Shown here piece by piece: positions 15,188 through 22,363 of a DNA stretch of 22,363 bases. Numbering within the stretch: the first letter of the stretch is position 1; every line of letters starts with the position of its first letter. The DNA comes from Bacteroidota bacterium (GTDB lineage Bacteria > Bacteroidota > Bacteroidia > M30B66), in assembly GCA_020438185.1 (NCBI GenBank), contig JAGQVC010000003.1, positions 1-22,363 of the forward strand. Reading direction: 5' to 3'. A program made the translations under genes and the position numbers. The notes beneath the pieces were generated by a model that saw nothing but the letters and a program-made list of their open reading frames with translations, did not search any database and had not been told where the DNA came from.

Positions 15188-16894
15188 ATGGAAATAAAAG
15201 AGGGGGAAACTATTTCCGGTCAGATTAATCTTGAATCCTGGGCTTCTGTTGAGCCGGTTTTTAACGAATTGCTTAACAGGGAGAATACTTCCGTTGATGA
15301 CTTGCGCAGATGGTTGCAGGATAAAAGCGAAATTGAAGGTATTCTGCAGGAAGAACTTGGATGGCGCTACATCAGACAGACTTGCGACACCCGAAATGAA
15401 AAATTCCGTGCGGAACTTGAATTTTTCATAAATGAAATCGAACCTCACCTATCGGAAATCGGCGATAAATTAAACCGAAAATTCCTGGATTCGCCATTCT
15501 TAAGCGAATTACCCGAATCTGGTTTCGCAATTTTGATTCGCGGTATACGAAAATCAGTGGAGATGTTTCGTAAAGACAACATCCCGCTGCAGACAGAATT
15601 GCAACTTCTCGGAAATGAATATGGTCGAATCACCGGTGCAATGACTGTTGAAGTAAACGGTGAAGAAATGACCTTTCAAAAGGCTGCTAATCTGCTCAAA
15701 TCAAACGACAGAGCATTGCGTCGTGAGGTTTATGAGAAAATTAACAGAAGAAGGATTGTTGACCGTGGGCAACTGGAGGAATTGTTTGACAAAATGCTTG
15801 TTTTGAGGCAAAAAGTTGCTGAGAATGCAGGCTATTCAAACTTTCGGGACTACATGTTTGATGCATTGGGTCGTTTTGATTATTCACCGGAAGATTGCCT
15901 TGATTTTCATACTTCAATTGAAAATATTGTAGTTCCCGTTTGCAACCAGTTCGATGAAGTGAGAAAATCGAAGCTTGGTTACGAGAAATTATTCCCCTGG
16001 GATACTGAAACAGACCCTGAAGGCCGCGAACCACTTGAGCCCTTTAAAAATACTGCGGAACTTACAGATAAAACAATCGAGTGCTTTGATAAAATCAGAA
16101 ACAATTATGGAAACGTAATTGAGTTGATGAAAAAAGAGGGGCATCTGGATCTGGAAACCCGTGTCGGAAAAGCTCCGGGTGGATATAATTATCCTCTATA
16201 CAAGTCCGGTCTTCCATTCATTTTTATGCACGCATCAGGATCCTTGCGCGACATGGTTACAATGATGCATGAAGGCGGTCACGCGTTGCACTCCTGGCTG
16301 AGTAAAGATCTGGAGCTGAACGATTTCAAAAACACTCCTTCAGAAATAGCGGAGGTTGCCTCGATGGCTATGGAATTGCTTTCAATGGAGCACTGGGAAA
16401 CTTTTTTTAGTGATAAGAATACTCTGGAAAGAGCTAGACGATATCAGCTTGAAAAAATAATTTCAATATTACCCTGGATTGCAACAGTTGATGCTTTTCA
16501 ACACTGGATTTATACTAATCCGGGGCATTCCCCTGAAGAACGCGCTGCCGAATGGGCAAAGCTCCAAAAGAGATTTGGAAGCAAAGTGATTGATAAAAGT
16601 GAATTCCCTGAATTCGAAACTCATTCCTGGCAGCGCCAGCTTCATATTTTCGAAGTTCCGTTTTACTATATTGAATACGCGATTGCTCAATTAGGAGCGA
16701 TTGGAATATGGAAAAACTACATTTCGACAGACCCGCAAAAGGCACTGGATAGCTACGAAGAATCGCTACGTGCAGGTTATATGTATGGGCTTCCGGAACT
16801 TTACAATCGCGCTGGTATTCGGTTTGATTTCTCTGAAGAATACGTTAGAGGCCTTGTAGACATGGTTGCGGAGAAGGCTTTTGCCCTTGATTAA
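15188..16894 (+). CDS. pepF: M3 family oligoendopeptidase (PepF-like)
   Basis: A 568-residue zinc metallopeptidase that cleaves short peptides in the cytoplasm. The zinc site is MMHEGGHALHSW (HEGGH at 361-365), with the third ligand likely Glu389 in EIAEVASMAMELL. YNYPLYKSGLPFIFMHASGS precedes the site, and the C-terminal FEVPFYYIEYAIAQLGAIGIW with Tyr residues is typical of the family. The N-terminal ~1-200 is a helical M3 lid domain. No signal peptide is present. Length fits the M3B oligoendopeptidase group, and all catalytic residues are present. It lies 6 bases after the DUF5606 gene. Its TAA stop (16892-16894) overlaps that of the convergent HhH-barrel gene and no hairpin lies between them, so the transcripts probably overlap antisense. 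The symbol follows the family, not proven orthology. Confidence 0.92.
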   Translation: MEIKEGETISGQINLESWASVEPVFNELLNRENTSVDDLRRWLQDKSEIEGILQEELGWRYIRQTCDTRNEKFRAELEFFINEIEPHLSEIGDKLNRKFLDSPFLSELPESGFAILIRGIRKSVEMFRKDNIPLQTELQLLGNEYGRITGAMTVEVNGEEMTFQKAANLLKSNDRALRREVYEKINRRRIVDRGQLEELFDKMLVLRQKVAENAGYSNFRDYMFDALGRFDYSPEDCLDFHTSIENIVVPVCNQFDEVRKSKLGYEKLFPWDTETDPEGREPLEPFKNTAELTDKTIECFDKIRNNYGNVIELMKKEGHLDLETRVGKAPGGYNYPLYKSGLPFIFMHASGSLRDMVTMMHEGGHALHSWLSKDLELNDFKNTPSEIAEVASMAMELLSMEHWETFFSDKNTLERARRYQLEKIISILPWIATVDAFQHWIYTNPGHSPEERAAEWAKLQKRFGSKVIDKSEFPEFETHSWQRQLHIFEVPFYYIEYAIAQLGAIGIWKNYISTDPQKALDSYEESLRAGYMYGLPELYNRAGIRFDFSEEYVRGLVDMVAEKAFALD

Positions 16895-19002
16895 AAACTA
16901 ATCCTTGCCTGCACCCTGAAATCGGAGCGCACCGGCCCCTGCACTTCTGTTAAACCTGAACCGGTAGAACTTCTGTTGGCATAAAAGAATTGTGCATACC
17001 GGAACCACAAATCAATTTTTCTGGTCAAATTGTACTTCAAGGTGAGATACGTTCTGGATCCTTTGTAGTAATAAGCAGGTATCGAAAACGAATAAAGCAC
17101 ATCATTCTCATAGGCATATATGCGTGTGTTGTATCCATCGGTGTCAAACAAGGCATATCGGAAAGAGAAAGAAACCGGTTTACTCAGAGGTTTGTAAACT
17201 ATATCCTGAAGTATCATGTAACCGCTCTGTGTTTCAAGACCTGGTTGTGAAAACCGAACCAGCTCCACCCTGTTGCGAAGCCTGAACGAAGGGGATATTT
17301 TGTAAACAATGTCGAAGCGGTAATTCTTCTGAAGTTGTCCAATTGGATAATCTATCACTGCTTCCTCATCCAGAGAATTGTTCCTGGGCCTGTTGCGGTC
17401 ACGGTAACGGAAATACATGTCAACCGCTTTAGATGGGGTGTAATTCACCTGAATTAACCCATCGTATCCGTTTGTTGGAGCATCCACCAGGTATTTCAGC
17501 CAGGGATAATTCCATCTGTCAATGAACGCAGAAACCGTGAAGTATTTAATTGGCTTTGCCACGAAGCCAACATACATACCCTTTTCGTTGATGTTCCTGG
17601 AACCTTCGGAAATTGCGGCTGTGTAAATGCCGTGATAATCGCGGCTGAAATTCCGATAAAGCATTGAAAGAGAAAACCTAGGGTCAAGACTGGCTATCAG
17701 TCCGCTGGTAACAGCAGTACCTCCATTAATGCTTCTTGCAGCTTCTCCAAAGAAGTTAAAATTGCGATAGATGTAATTGTAATCGACCCCCAAATTGGTA
17801 TTCTTCCTTCCCTGAAATTCAAATTCATTATAAGGATCATTACTCCTTTGTAAATCTGCGCTGTAATTATAGCTAACACCGGTTAAACCAAGCTCAAGCC
17901 GTCGCCGGCTGAATTTTATATGCGAACCATAAATCTGTTCGCGCAAATTGGCCTTATCCTGCAATTCGGAAACAGTCCGATGGTATCCACTCAGATTAAA
18001 ACTTGAGAAAGCCTGAATATCCTGACTTACAGAATCAACCGCTGAAGCGTTCGAATTCACTTTCTTGTCCGAACCAAAAGCCGTAATCTCAAATTTACCG
18101 AGTGTCCATGATGTGGCTACACCACGAAGGAACAGATTCTCGTTAACCGATGTGTACGGTTTAAGACCCTGAGCACTCCGTTTGACATTCATCGCATCGG
18201 CTGTTTTTCCAAAGGCAAATCCTGACCAGAATGTAAGTCCTTGCCCAAACTGAGCTTGATAATCACCAATATTCAATGATTTTAGCTTTCCAATGTTTCT
18301 CACTGCAAAGTGAGCAGTCATAAAATCAAAACCTTGCTTTTGAGAGCCTTTGAAAAATTCCTCGCCCGCATCTTTCTCTGCCGTAATTCCAGCACTGAAA
18401 TAATTTCCATACCGAAAGCGATATCTTGCAAAAACACGTTGCGGGCTACCGAGATATCTTGAATTTGGACTTGCAGCCAATTCCTCTTCTGTGGCCGGTG
18501 AAAAGCCTTTTTGCTCCTCGATATTCTGAGTTACTCTCAAAAACATTTCATTGGTGGAATACTTGATCATATCCCTGAATGAAATGTTGAGTCTGTTCAA
18601 ATCACGGGTAACCTTCACATAGGGTAAAAGCCTGTATATAGTTGGCAAATCAAAGCCTTCTACCGCCTGTAATTCATATACAGACAGGAACTTACCGAAT
18701 CTTTCACGGTGTGCCAGCAAATTTGAAATCTGAAATTCATCCAGCATAAGCAATTGCTCAAGCTGATCCTTATCTGCCGTATTTAGCTCAAGGGGATGGT
18801 CTTGAAAAAAGGATAGGTTTTCGAGTATGTTGGTGTAATCTACATCCTCACTGGTTGTTTCGGCCAGATTTTCAATCTTCTTCTCAATCATGTTCTGATT
18901 GCTTGGATCGTCAACCACCTGTGCAATGCCTGCAACCGAGAAAAGCAGCAAAAAGGCAAGCAGAGAAATCAGGAACTTATTTGGATTTCTTCGCAAAATC
19001 AT
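16891..19002 (-). CDS. Outer-membrane beta-barrel with N-terminal helix-hairpin-helix (ComEA-like) domain
   Basis: 703 residues from the ATG at 19002. The signal peptide is ~1-28 (FLISLLAFLLLFSVAGIAQ). Residues ~70-131 are a pair of helix-hairpin-helix units like ComEA: LELNTADKDQLEQLLMLDEF, HRERFGKFLSVYELQAVEGF. The remaining ~570 residues alternate hydrophobic and polar with many aromatic residues (YRFRYGNYFSAGI, FGQGLTFWSGF) and end in VRSDFRVQARISF with a terminal Phe, as in barrels inserted by BAM. HhH domains usually bind DNA without sequence preference, or contact other proteins. Its placement on a secreted barrel hints at nucleic-acid binding at the periplasmic face, but no function is established. 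The start overlaps the preceding barrel gene by 26 bases, so the two are translated together. An upstream TTG at 19056 is rejected because it would precede the signal peptide. Confidence 0.85.
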   Translation of the reverse strand: MILRRNPNKFLISLLAFLLLFSVAGIAQVVDDPSNQNMIEKKIENLAETTSEDVDYTNILENLSFFQDHPLELNTADKDQLEQLLMLDEFQISNLLAHRERFGKFLSVYELQAVEGFDLPTIYRLLPYVKVTRDLNRLNISFRDMIKYSTNEMFLRVTQNIEEQKGFSPATEEELAASPNSRYLGSPQRVFARYRFRYGNYFSAGITAEKDAGEEFFKGSQKQGFDFMTAHFAVRNIGKLKSLNIGDYQAQFGQGLTFWSGFAFGKTADAMNVKRSAQGLKPYTSVNENLFLRGVATSWTLGKFEITAFGSDKKVNSNASAVDSVSQDIQAFSSFNLSGYHRTVSELQDKANLREQIYGSHIKFSRRRLELGLTGVSYNYSADLQRSNDPYNEFEFQGRKNTNLGVDYNYIYRNFNFFGEAARSINGGTAVTSGLIASLDPRFSLSMLYRNFSRDYHGIYTAAISEGSRNINEKGMYVGFVAKPIKYFTVSAFIDRWNYPWLKYLVDAPTNGYDGLIQVNYTPSKAVDMYFRYRDRNRPRNNSLDEEAVIDYPIGQLQKNYRFDIVYKISPSFRLRNRVELVRFSQPGLETQSGYMILQDIVYKPLSKPVSFSFRYALFDTDGYNTRIYAYENDVLYSFSIPAYYYKGSRTYLTLKYNLTRKIDLWFRYAQFFYANRSSTGSGLTEVQGPVRSDFRVQARISF

Positions 19003-19813
19003 AAGTAAGTGAAGCCTGTGGGGTGAATCCGAGAACAGGATGAAAATTGCCTGCAAAGTCGACTTTAAGGTTCTTCAGAAGCAATCCGAAACCGAATGAA
19101 CTTGCAAATGGGCTCGTACCAAATCCGGCACGCAGATACAATACGGAACCGGCCATATACTCAAGACCAGCTCTGAAAACAGCAGGATTGTATGTATCCT
19201 TTTCTGTTTCAGCTGCCAGAAATAAGTTCTTCGAAAAATTATATCGCAAACCAAGCCTTATAACAGCTGGCAACCTGTCCTGATTAATTTCTGTGAGCTT
19301 TGACCGATTAGGGTTAAAGACATGCGCACCCAGAGTTAAATCTTTAGCCACCCGATACTGTACCCCTACCTCGGCAGTGAATACGTTTCTGTTGCCGTAA
19401 ACATCAGCGATCTGAATTTGATGGTAGTTAATCTGCATCCCGATGCTCAGGTCATCGCCAAACGCCCTGGAGTAAGCAAGTCCGGTTTTAGACTCCTTAT
19501 ATAATTGATAACCAAAAGACCGGTAACTCAATGCGAATGTTCCTTTACGGTTTGCTAAAGGCAGAGCCACAACGGCACCATTAAGGGCAAGCTCGGGCAG
19601 CAGATAGCGACTTTCGTAATAAACTCCAGCTGAAGGCGATGTAAGAAAGCCCAGACCAGCCTGATTGTGATGAGCGGACCAGGCATCGCTTAGCGTAACC
19701 GCTGAATTTGCAAGTCCAGCCGCCCTAGCTCCAATCGGCATGTTGTCATTTCCGGCCGAAAGGCCGAAAGAAATCAGAAAAAATAAAAGCAGCCCAGGTA
19801 TGCGTCTTTTCAT
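18977..19813 (-). CDS. PorV/PorQ-like outer-membrane barrel protein
   Basis: 278 residues. The signal peptide is ~1-20 (RIPGLLLFFLISFGLSAGN). The mature start (GARAAGLANSAVTLSDAWSA then HHNQAGLG) is the hallmark of the PorV/PorQ and FadL-like family. Beta strands follow to the end (FHPVLGFTPQASLTYDF). Length is well below that of typical PorV (about 390), so it is a shorter relative and not T9SS PorV itself. No catalytic residues are expected. It is 40 bases after purE and overlaps the HhH-barrel gene by 26 bases. The pair probably acts together at the outer membrane, and transcription could be shared with purKE because no clear promoter precedes it. I do not assign a substrate. Confidence 0.78.
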   Translation of the reverse strand: MKRRIPGLLLFFLISFGLSAGNDNMPIGARAAGLANSAVTLSDAWSAHHNQAGLGFLTSPSAGVYYESRYLLPELALNGAVVALPLANRKGTFALSYRSFGYQLYKESKTGLAYSRAFGDDLSIGMQINYHQIQIADVYGNRNVFTAEVGVQYRVAKDLTLGAHVFNPNRSKLTEINQDRLPAVIRLGLRYNFSKNLFLAAETEKDTYNPAVFRAGLEYMAGSVLYLRAGFGTSPFASSFGFGLLLKNLKVDFAGNFHPVLGFTPQASLTYDFAKKSK

Positions 19814-19853
19814 CCGGTTGAAAGTAATGTATTCTTTTGAAACGTGCTTTAAG

Positions 19854-20381
19854 TCAGGATGAAAATTGTGTTTTTACAAAAAAGCTGAAGCTGCTCAATT
19901 CTGCCTGCGGCAATGATTCAATAACCTTTCGGCCAAGATCATCCTTGAAAATTCTCAGGCGCTGTGCCAGAGCTTCATCAGATGTCCCAAGAATTTGTGC
20001 AGCCAAAATTCCTGCGTTAGCAGCACCATCTAATGCAACTGTTGCAACAGGCACCCCTGAAGGCATTTGAAGAATTGAAAGAACAGAATCCCAGCCATCT
20101 ATTGAATTGGAGGATTTAACCGGAACCCCAATTACAGGAAGCGTTGTAAAAGACGCAACCATACCGGGCAAATGTGCCGCTCCACCCGCACCGGCGATAA
20201 TTACCTTAAGGCCTCGCTCTGCAGCCGATTCGGCATATTCCTTCATCCGCACGGGAGTGCGATGAGCTGAAACTATTGTAATTTCGAATGGAACTTGTAA
20301 TGCTTCAAGTTGCTCAGCTGCTTTTTGCATAACCTTCAGGTCGCTGGAGCTTCCCATAATAATACCTACCAGTGCTTTCAT
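19854..20381 (-). CDS. purE: N5-carboxyaminoimidazole ribonucleotide mutase
   Basis: 175 residues; cytoplasmic. PurE converts N5-CAIR to CAIR in de novo purine synthesis, working after PurK. Class I PurE motifs are all present: GSSSD (10-14), SAHRTP with His40 (38-43) and GAGGAAHLPGM (64-74), then PVIGVPV and GVPVATVALDGAANAGILA. It follows purK after 9 bases on the same strand. Length fits the usual 160-175 residues. The last ~12 residues (SSFSFFVKTQFSS) are a loose tail. Start ATG at 20381. Confidence 0.96.
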   Translation of the reverse strand: MKALVGIIMGSSSDLKVMQKAAEQLEALQVPFEITIVSAHRTPVRMKEYAESAAERGLKVIIAGAGGAAHLPGMVASFTTLPVIGVPVKSSNSIDGWDSVLSILQMPSGVPVATVALDGAANAGILAAQILGTSDEALAQRLRIFKDDLGRKVIESLPQAELSSFSFFVKTQFSS

Positions 20382-20390
20382 AAATCCGAA

Positions 20391-21536
20391 TTATGTCACA
20401 ATTTTAATAGAATTCCTTATTAAATCCGCTTTATCACGAGCTTCCTGCCGGTTGGAACCCAAAACAGTAATATGTCCCATTTTCCGATATGGCTTTGTGA
20501 CGTATTTACCATACAAGTGAACGTAAACCCCGGGAGCGGCAAGCACATCTGAAAGACCTTCGTAAACGGCCTTACCCGAATGGCCTTCCGCCCCCAACAG
20601 ATTTATCATAACAGAAGCACAACGCAATGATGTATCTCCTGCAGGCCATCCAAGAACAGCGCGCAAATGCTCGGCAAACTGACTGGAGAAGTTCCCTTCA
20701 ATAGTTGTATGTCCCGAATTATGTGGCCTTGGAGCCATTTCATTGACGAGAATCCGGCCTTCGGCCGAAAGGAAGAATTCAACTGCAAGCAATCCTCTTA
20801 ATTGTGTGGCTTTAAAAATACGTCTGACAATTGTTCCTGCTTCATGCAACTGTGAATCCGTCAACTCTGCAGGTACAATCAGGTATTCTACCAGATTTTC
20901 TCCCGGATGGAACTCCATTTCGACGGGTGGAAAGATAGAACATTCACCAAGTCCGTTTCCAACACCAATTAGCGCAAACTCCATTTGTATGCTTACAGCT
21001 TTTTCAACCAGGGAAGGAGAATCAAATCCCTTCGAAATATCTCCCCGGCCCGAAAGAAACTGAACACCTTTACCATCATACCCATCCCTTCGTGTTTTCT
21101 GAAAACACGGAAAGAAATCATCACTAAGTTGTTCAAGCTCTTCCCGTGAATTAAGCAATCTGAAATCGGATGTTGGAATCGCGTTTTCTGTGTAGAACTG
21201 CTTCTGAAGTCCTTTATCCTTAATCATATCAACCAATTCTGGTTGCGGAAATACCTGAGCGCCTTCGCTTGAAAGTTTTAAGAGTGCTTCGGTATTAACC
21301 TGTTCAATTTCAATTGTAATGAAATCAAGACCTTTACAAAATTCAATTACCGTTTCATAGTCTCTGAAGTCTCCACAAACAAATTTTGAAGCTATATCGG
21401 CACAAGGACAATTCTTATCGGGATCGAGAACATGAACCTGAATATTCCAATTCAAAGCCTCCTGAATAAGCATGCGGCCAAGCTGACCTCCTCCGAGGAT
21501 TCCGAGAGTTGGAATAGAATTATTTGGATTTGGCAT
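20391..21536 (-). CDS. purK: 5-(carboxyamino)imidazole ribonucleotide synthase
   Basis: 381 residues from the ATG at 21536. An ATP-grasp enzyme that makes N5-CAIR from AIR, ATP and bicarbonate. Visible: the N-terminal nucleotide/AIR site GILGGGQLGRM, the ATP-grasp lysine segment FQKTRRDGYDGKGVQ, FPPVEM, GLLAVEFFLSAEGRILVNE and the ending EMAPRPHNSGHTTIEG with metal-binding residues. It is followed by purE after 9 bases. A second ATG (21551) would add MVSLA. I prefer 21536 because a TATCTTTG box lies between the two ATGs, so the mRNA would start after the first. Motifs are complete and length is normal. The divergent hpt gene starts about 50 bases away. Confidence 0.95.
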   Translation of the reverse strand: MPNPNNSIPTLGILGGGQLGRMLIQEALNWNIQVHVLDPDKNCPCADIASKFVCGDFRDYETVIEFCKGLDFITIEIEQVNTEALLKLSSEGAQVFPQPELVDMIKDKGLQKQFYTENAIPTSDFRLLNSREELEQLSDDFFPCFQKTRRDGYDGKGVQFLSGRGDISKGFDSPSLVEKAVSIQMEFALIGVGNGLGECSIFPPVEMEFHPGENLVEYLIVPAELTDSQLHEAGTIVRRIFKATQLRGLLAVEFFLSAEGRILVNEMAPRPHNSGHTTIEGNFSSQFAEHLRAVLGWPAGDTSLRCASVMINLLGAEGHSGKAVYEGLSDVLAAPGVYVHLYGKYVTKPYRKMGHITVLGSNRQEARDKADLIRNSIKIVT

Positions 21537-21539
21537 GGC

Positions 21540-21547
21540 CAAAGATA
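21540..21547 (-). promoter_or_regulatory. Possible -7 box (TATCTTTG) of purK
   Basis: A perfect TAnnTTTG on the minus strand, only 3 bases before the ATG at 21536. If used, transcription would begin at or very near the start codon, giving leaderless mRNA. No -33 TTG is at a good distance. It could also be a chance match. Confidence 0.35.
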
Positions 21548-21569
21548 CCATTAGGCCTTGAGAAATTCA

Positions 21570-21577
21570 TATTTTTG
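21570..21577 (+). promoter_or_regulatory. Possible -7 box (TATTTTTG) of hpt
   Basis: A perfect TAnnTTTG on the plus strand ending 8 bases before the ATG at 21586. It would give a leader of only about 4 bases. No -33 TTG is well placed. The two opposing boxes lie 22 bases apart, so polymerases at purK and hpt would compete. Confidence 0.4.
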
Positions 21578-21585
21578 GCTTGCCG

Positions 21586-22122
21586 ATGACAAACAATATA
21601 GAAATAGCGGACAAGCAATTCGAAATTTACATCAATGCTGATGTGATTGCGAAGCGTGTTAAAGAGATAGCATCTGCTCTTAATCATGATTTCTCTGGTA
21701 AAACACCTGTTTTTATTAGCGTACTTAATGGAGCCTTTATGTTCACCTCCGATCTTCTTAAACATGTTGAAGGCGCCTGTGAAGTTCATTTCGTTAAACT
21801 TTCATCCTACAGCGGAACCGGATCAACAGGTGAGGTAAAGCAATTAGTCGGATTAAATACCGATTTGAGCAACCGGGATGTCATTATTTTGGAAGACATT
21901 GTTGATACCGGACTCACAATGAAAATGCTCATAGGCCAGATCAGCACAATGCATCCATCCAGTATTTCGGTTTGCACTTTACTTCTAAAGCCTGATGCAT
22001 TGGTTGAGGACATAAAGGTGAATTATGCCTGTTTCGAAATTCCTGAAAAGTTTGTCGTTGGCTATGGACTCGATCTGGATGGGATTGGAAGAAACCTGCC
22101 ACATATTTACCAAATTATATAG
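21586..22122 (+). CDS. hpt: Hypoxanthine phosphoribosyltransferase
   Basis: 178 residues; cytoplasmic. It salvages hypoxanthine, and usually guanine, with PRPP to give IMP or GMP. Visible: VLNGAFMFTSDLL, the flexible loop KLSSYSGTGSTG, and the PRPP motif VIILEDIVDTGLTM (Glu103, Asp104, Asp107). VNYACFEIPEKFVVGYGLD near the C-terminus is typical of bacterial HPRT. Start: ATG 21586; a TTG two codons earlier is unlikely. It is divergent from purK and followed by adk after 2 bases, a grouping known in Bacteroidota. Confidence 0.96.
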   Translation: MTNNIEIADKQFEIYINADVIAKRVKEIASALNHDFSGKTPVFISVLNGAFMFTSDLLKHVEGACEVHFVKLSSYSGTGSTGEVKQLVGLNTDLSNRDVIILEDIVDTGLTMKMLIGQISTMHPSSISVCTLLLKPDALVEDIKVNYACFEIPEKFVVGYGLDLDGIGRNLPHIYQII

Positions 22123-22124
22123 CA

Positions 22125-22363
22125 ATGCTTAATATCGTTTTATTTGGCCCGCCGGGCGCAGGCAAAGGAACTCAGTCGGCTTTTCTGGTCGATCATTACA
22201 AACTGATTCACTTGTCTACAGGAGATTTACTCAGAGGCGAAATCGCTAATTCAACACCACTTGGGATGGAAGCCAAAACGCTAATGGATAAAGGTGAACT
22301 GGTTCCTGATTCTGTTGTGATAGGAATGATTAGAAACAAAATTAATTCGAATCCTTCGGCAAA
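22125..22363 (+). CDS. adk: Adenylate kinase (partial, 3' end missing)
   Basis: Seventy-nine codons are visible before the window ends. The P-loop GPPGAGKGT (residues 8-16), the AMP-binding STGDLLR (31-37) and GELVPDSVVIGMI are diagnostic of adenylate kinase, which interconverts ATP+AMP and 2 ADP. It starts 2 bases after the hpt stop, so the two are co-translated from one message. The remaining ~110 residues (lid and C-terminal domain) lie beyond the edge. Confidence 0.96.
   Translation, partial: MLNIVLFGPPGAGKGTQSAFLVDHYKLIHLSTGDLLRGEIANSTPLGMEAKTLMDKGELVPDSVVIGMIRNKINSNPSA

Noticed and set aside
19003..19056. TTG start for the HhH-barrel gene
   Set aside because: It would place 18 residues before the signal peptide and deepen the overlap with the upstream barrel gene.

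Overview
The window looks like a chromosomal segment from a member of the Bacteroidota, most likely the class Flavobacteriia. Three things point there. Four secreted proteins end in, or run into, a type IX secretion (T9SS) type A sorting domain. Several genes have a -7 box of the Bacteroidota form TAnnTTTG, sometimes with an upstream TTG. Start codons sit behind A-rich leaders without Shine-Dalgarno sequences. The DUF5606 protein, the DAHP synthase/chorismate mutase fusion, the HhH/beta-barrel protein and the hpt-adk pair also fit this phylum. I see no rRNA, tRNA, CRISPR array, transposase or phage gene.

Layout. 1-1763 (minus) is a T9SS cargo protein with three tandem ~160-residue repeats; its 3' end lies outside the window. 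2030-4148 (minus) holds a deoxyhypusine-synthase-like enzyme followed by the DAHP synthase/chorismate mutase fusion. 4311-10890 (plus) is a compact run: secreted lamin-tail-domain protein, TonB-dependent receptor, small lipoprotein, secreted endonuclease I. It ends at a strong bidirectional terminator shared with a convergent LexA-like XRE/S24 regulator (10943-11725, minus). Divergent from the regulator is a secreted subtilisin-like protease (11840-14587, plus). Next come a DUF5606 protein and an M3 oligoendopeptidase (14651-16894, plus). The latter converges on, and overlaps by its stop codon, a minus-strand series: purK, purE, a PorV/PorQ-like barrel and a barrel carrying an HhH domain (21536 down to 16891). 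Divergent from purK are hpt and the start of adk, which runs off the right edge.

How the parts may work together. The nuclease run is the most system-like part. One transcription unit could encode an extracellular DNase, a second secreted protein with a lamin-tail domain of the kind found beside secreted nucleases, a TonB receptor for uptake and a periplasm-facing lipoprotein. I infer a DNA- or nucleotide-scavenging locus; the sequence does not prove it. The regulator at 10943-11725 keeps the self-cleavage residues of LexA/CI-type repressors, and TTGAC/GTCAA half-sites lie over its own promoter. The purK-purE-barrel-HhH barrel series puts outer-membrane proteins next to purine genes. Most remaining genes are core metabolism or common secreted proteins.

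Limits: all family calls come from reading motifs, without database searches. Promoters and operators are pattern matches. Start codons were chosen by signal peptide, family N-terminus and promoter position.
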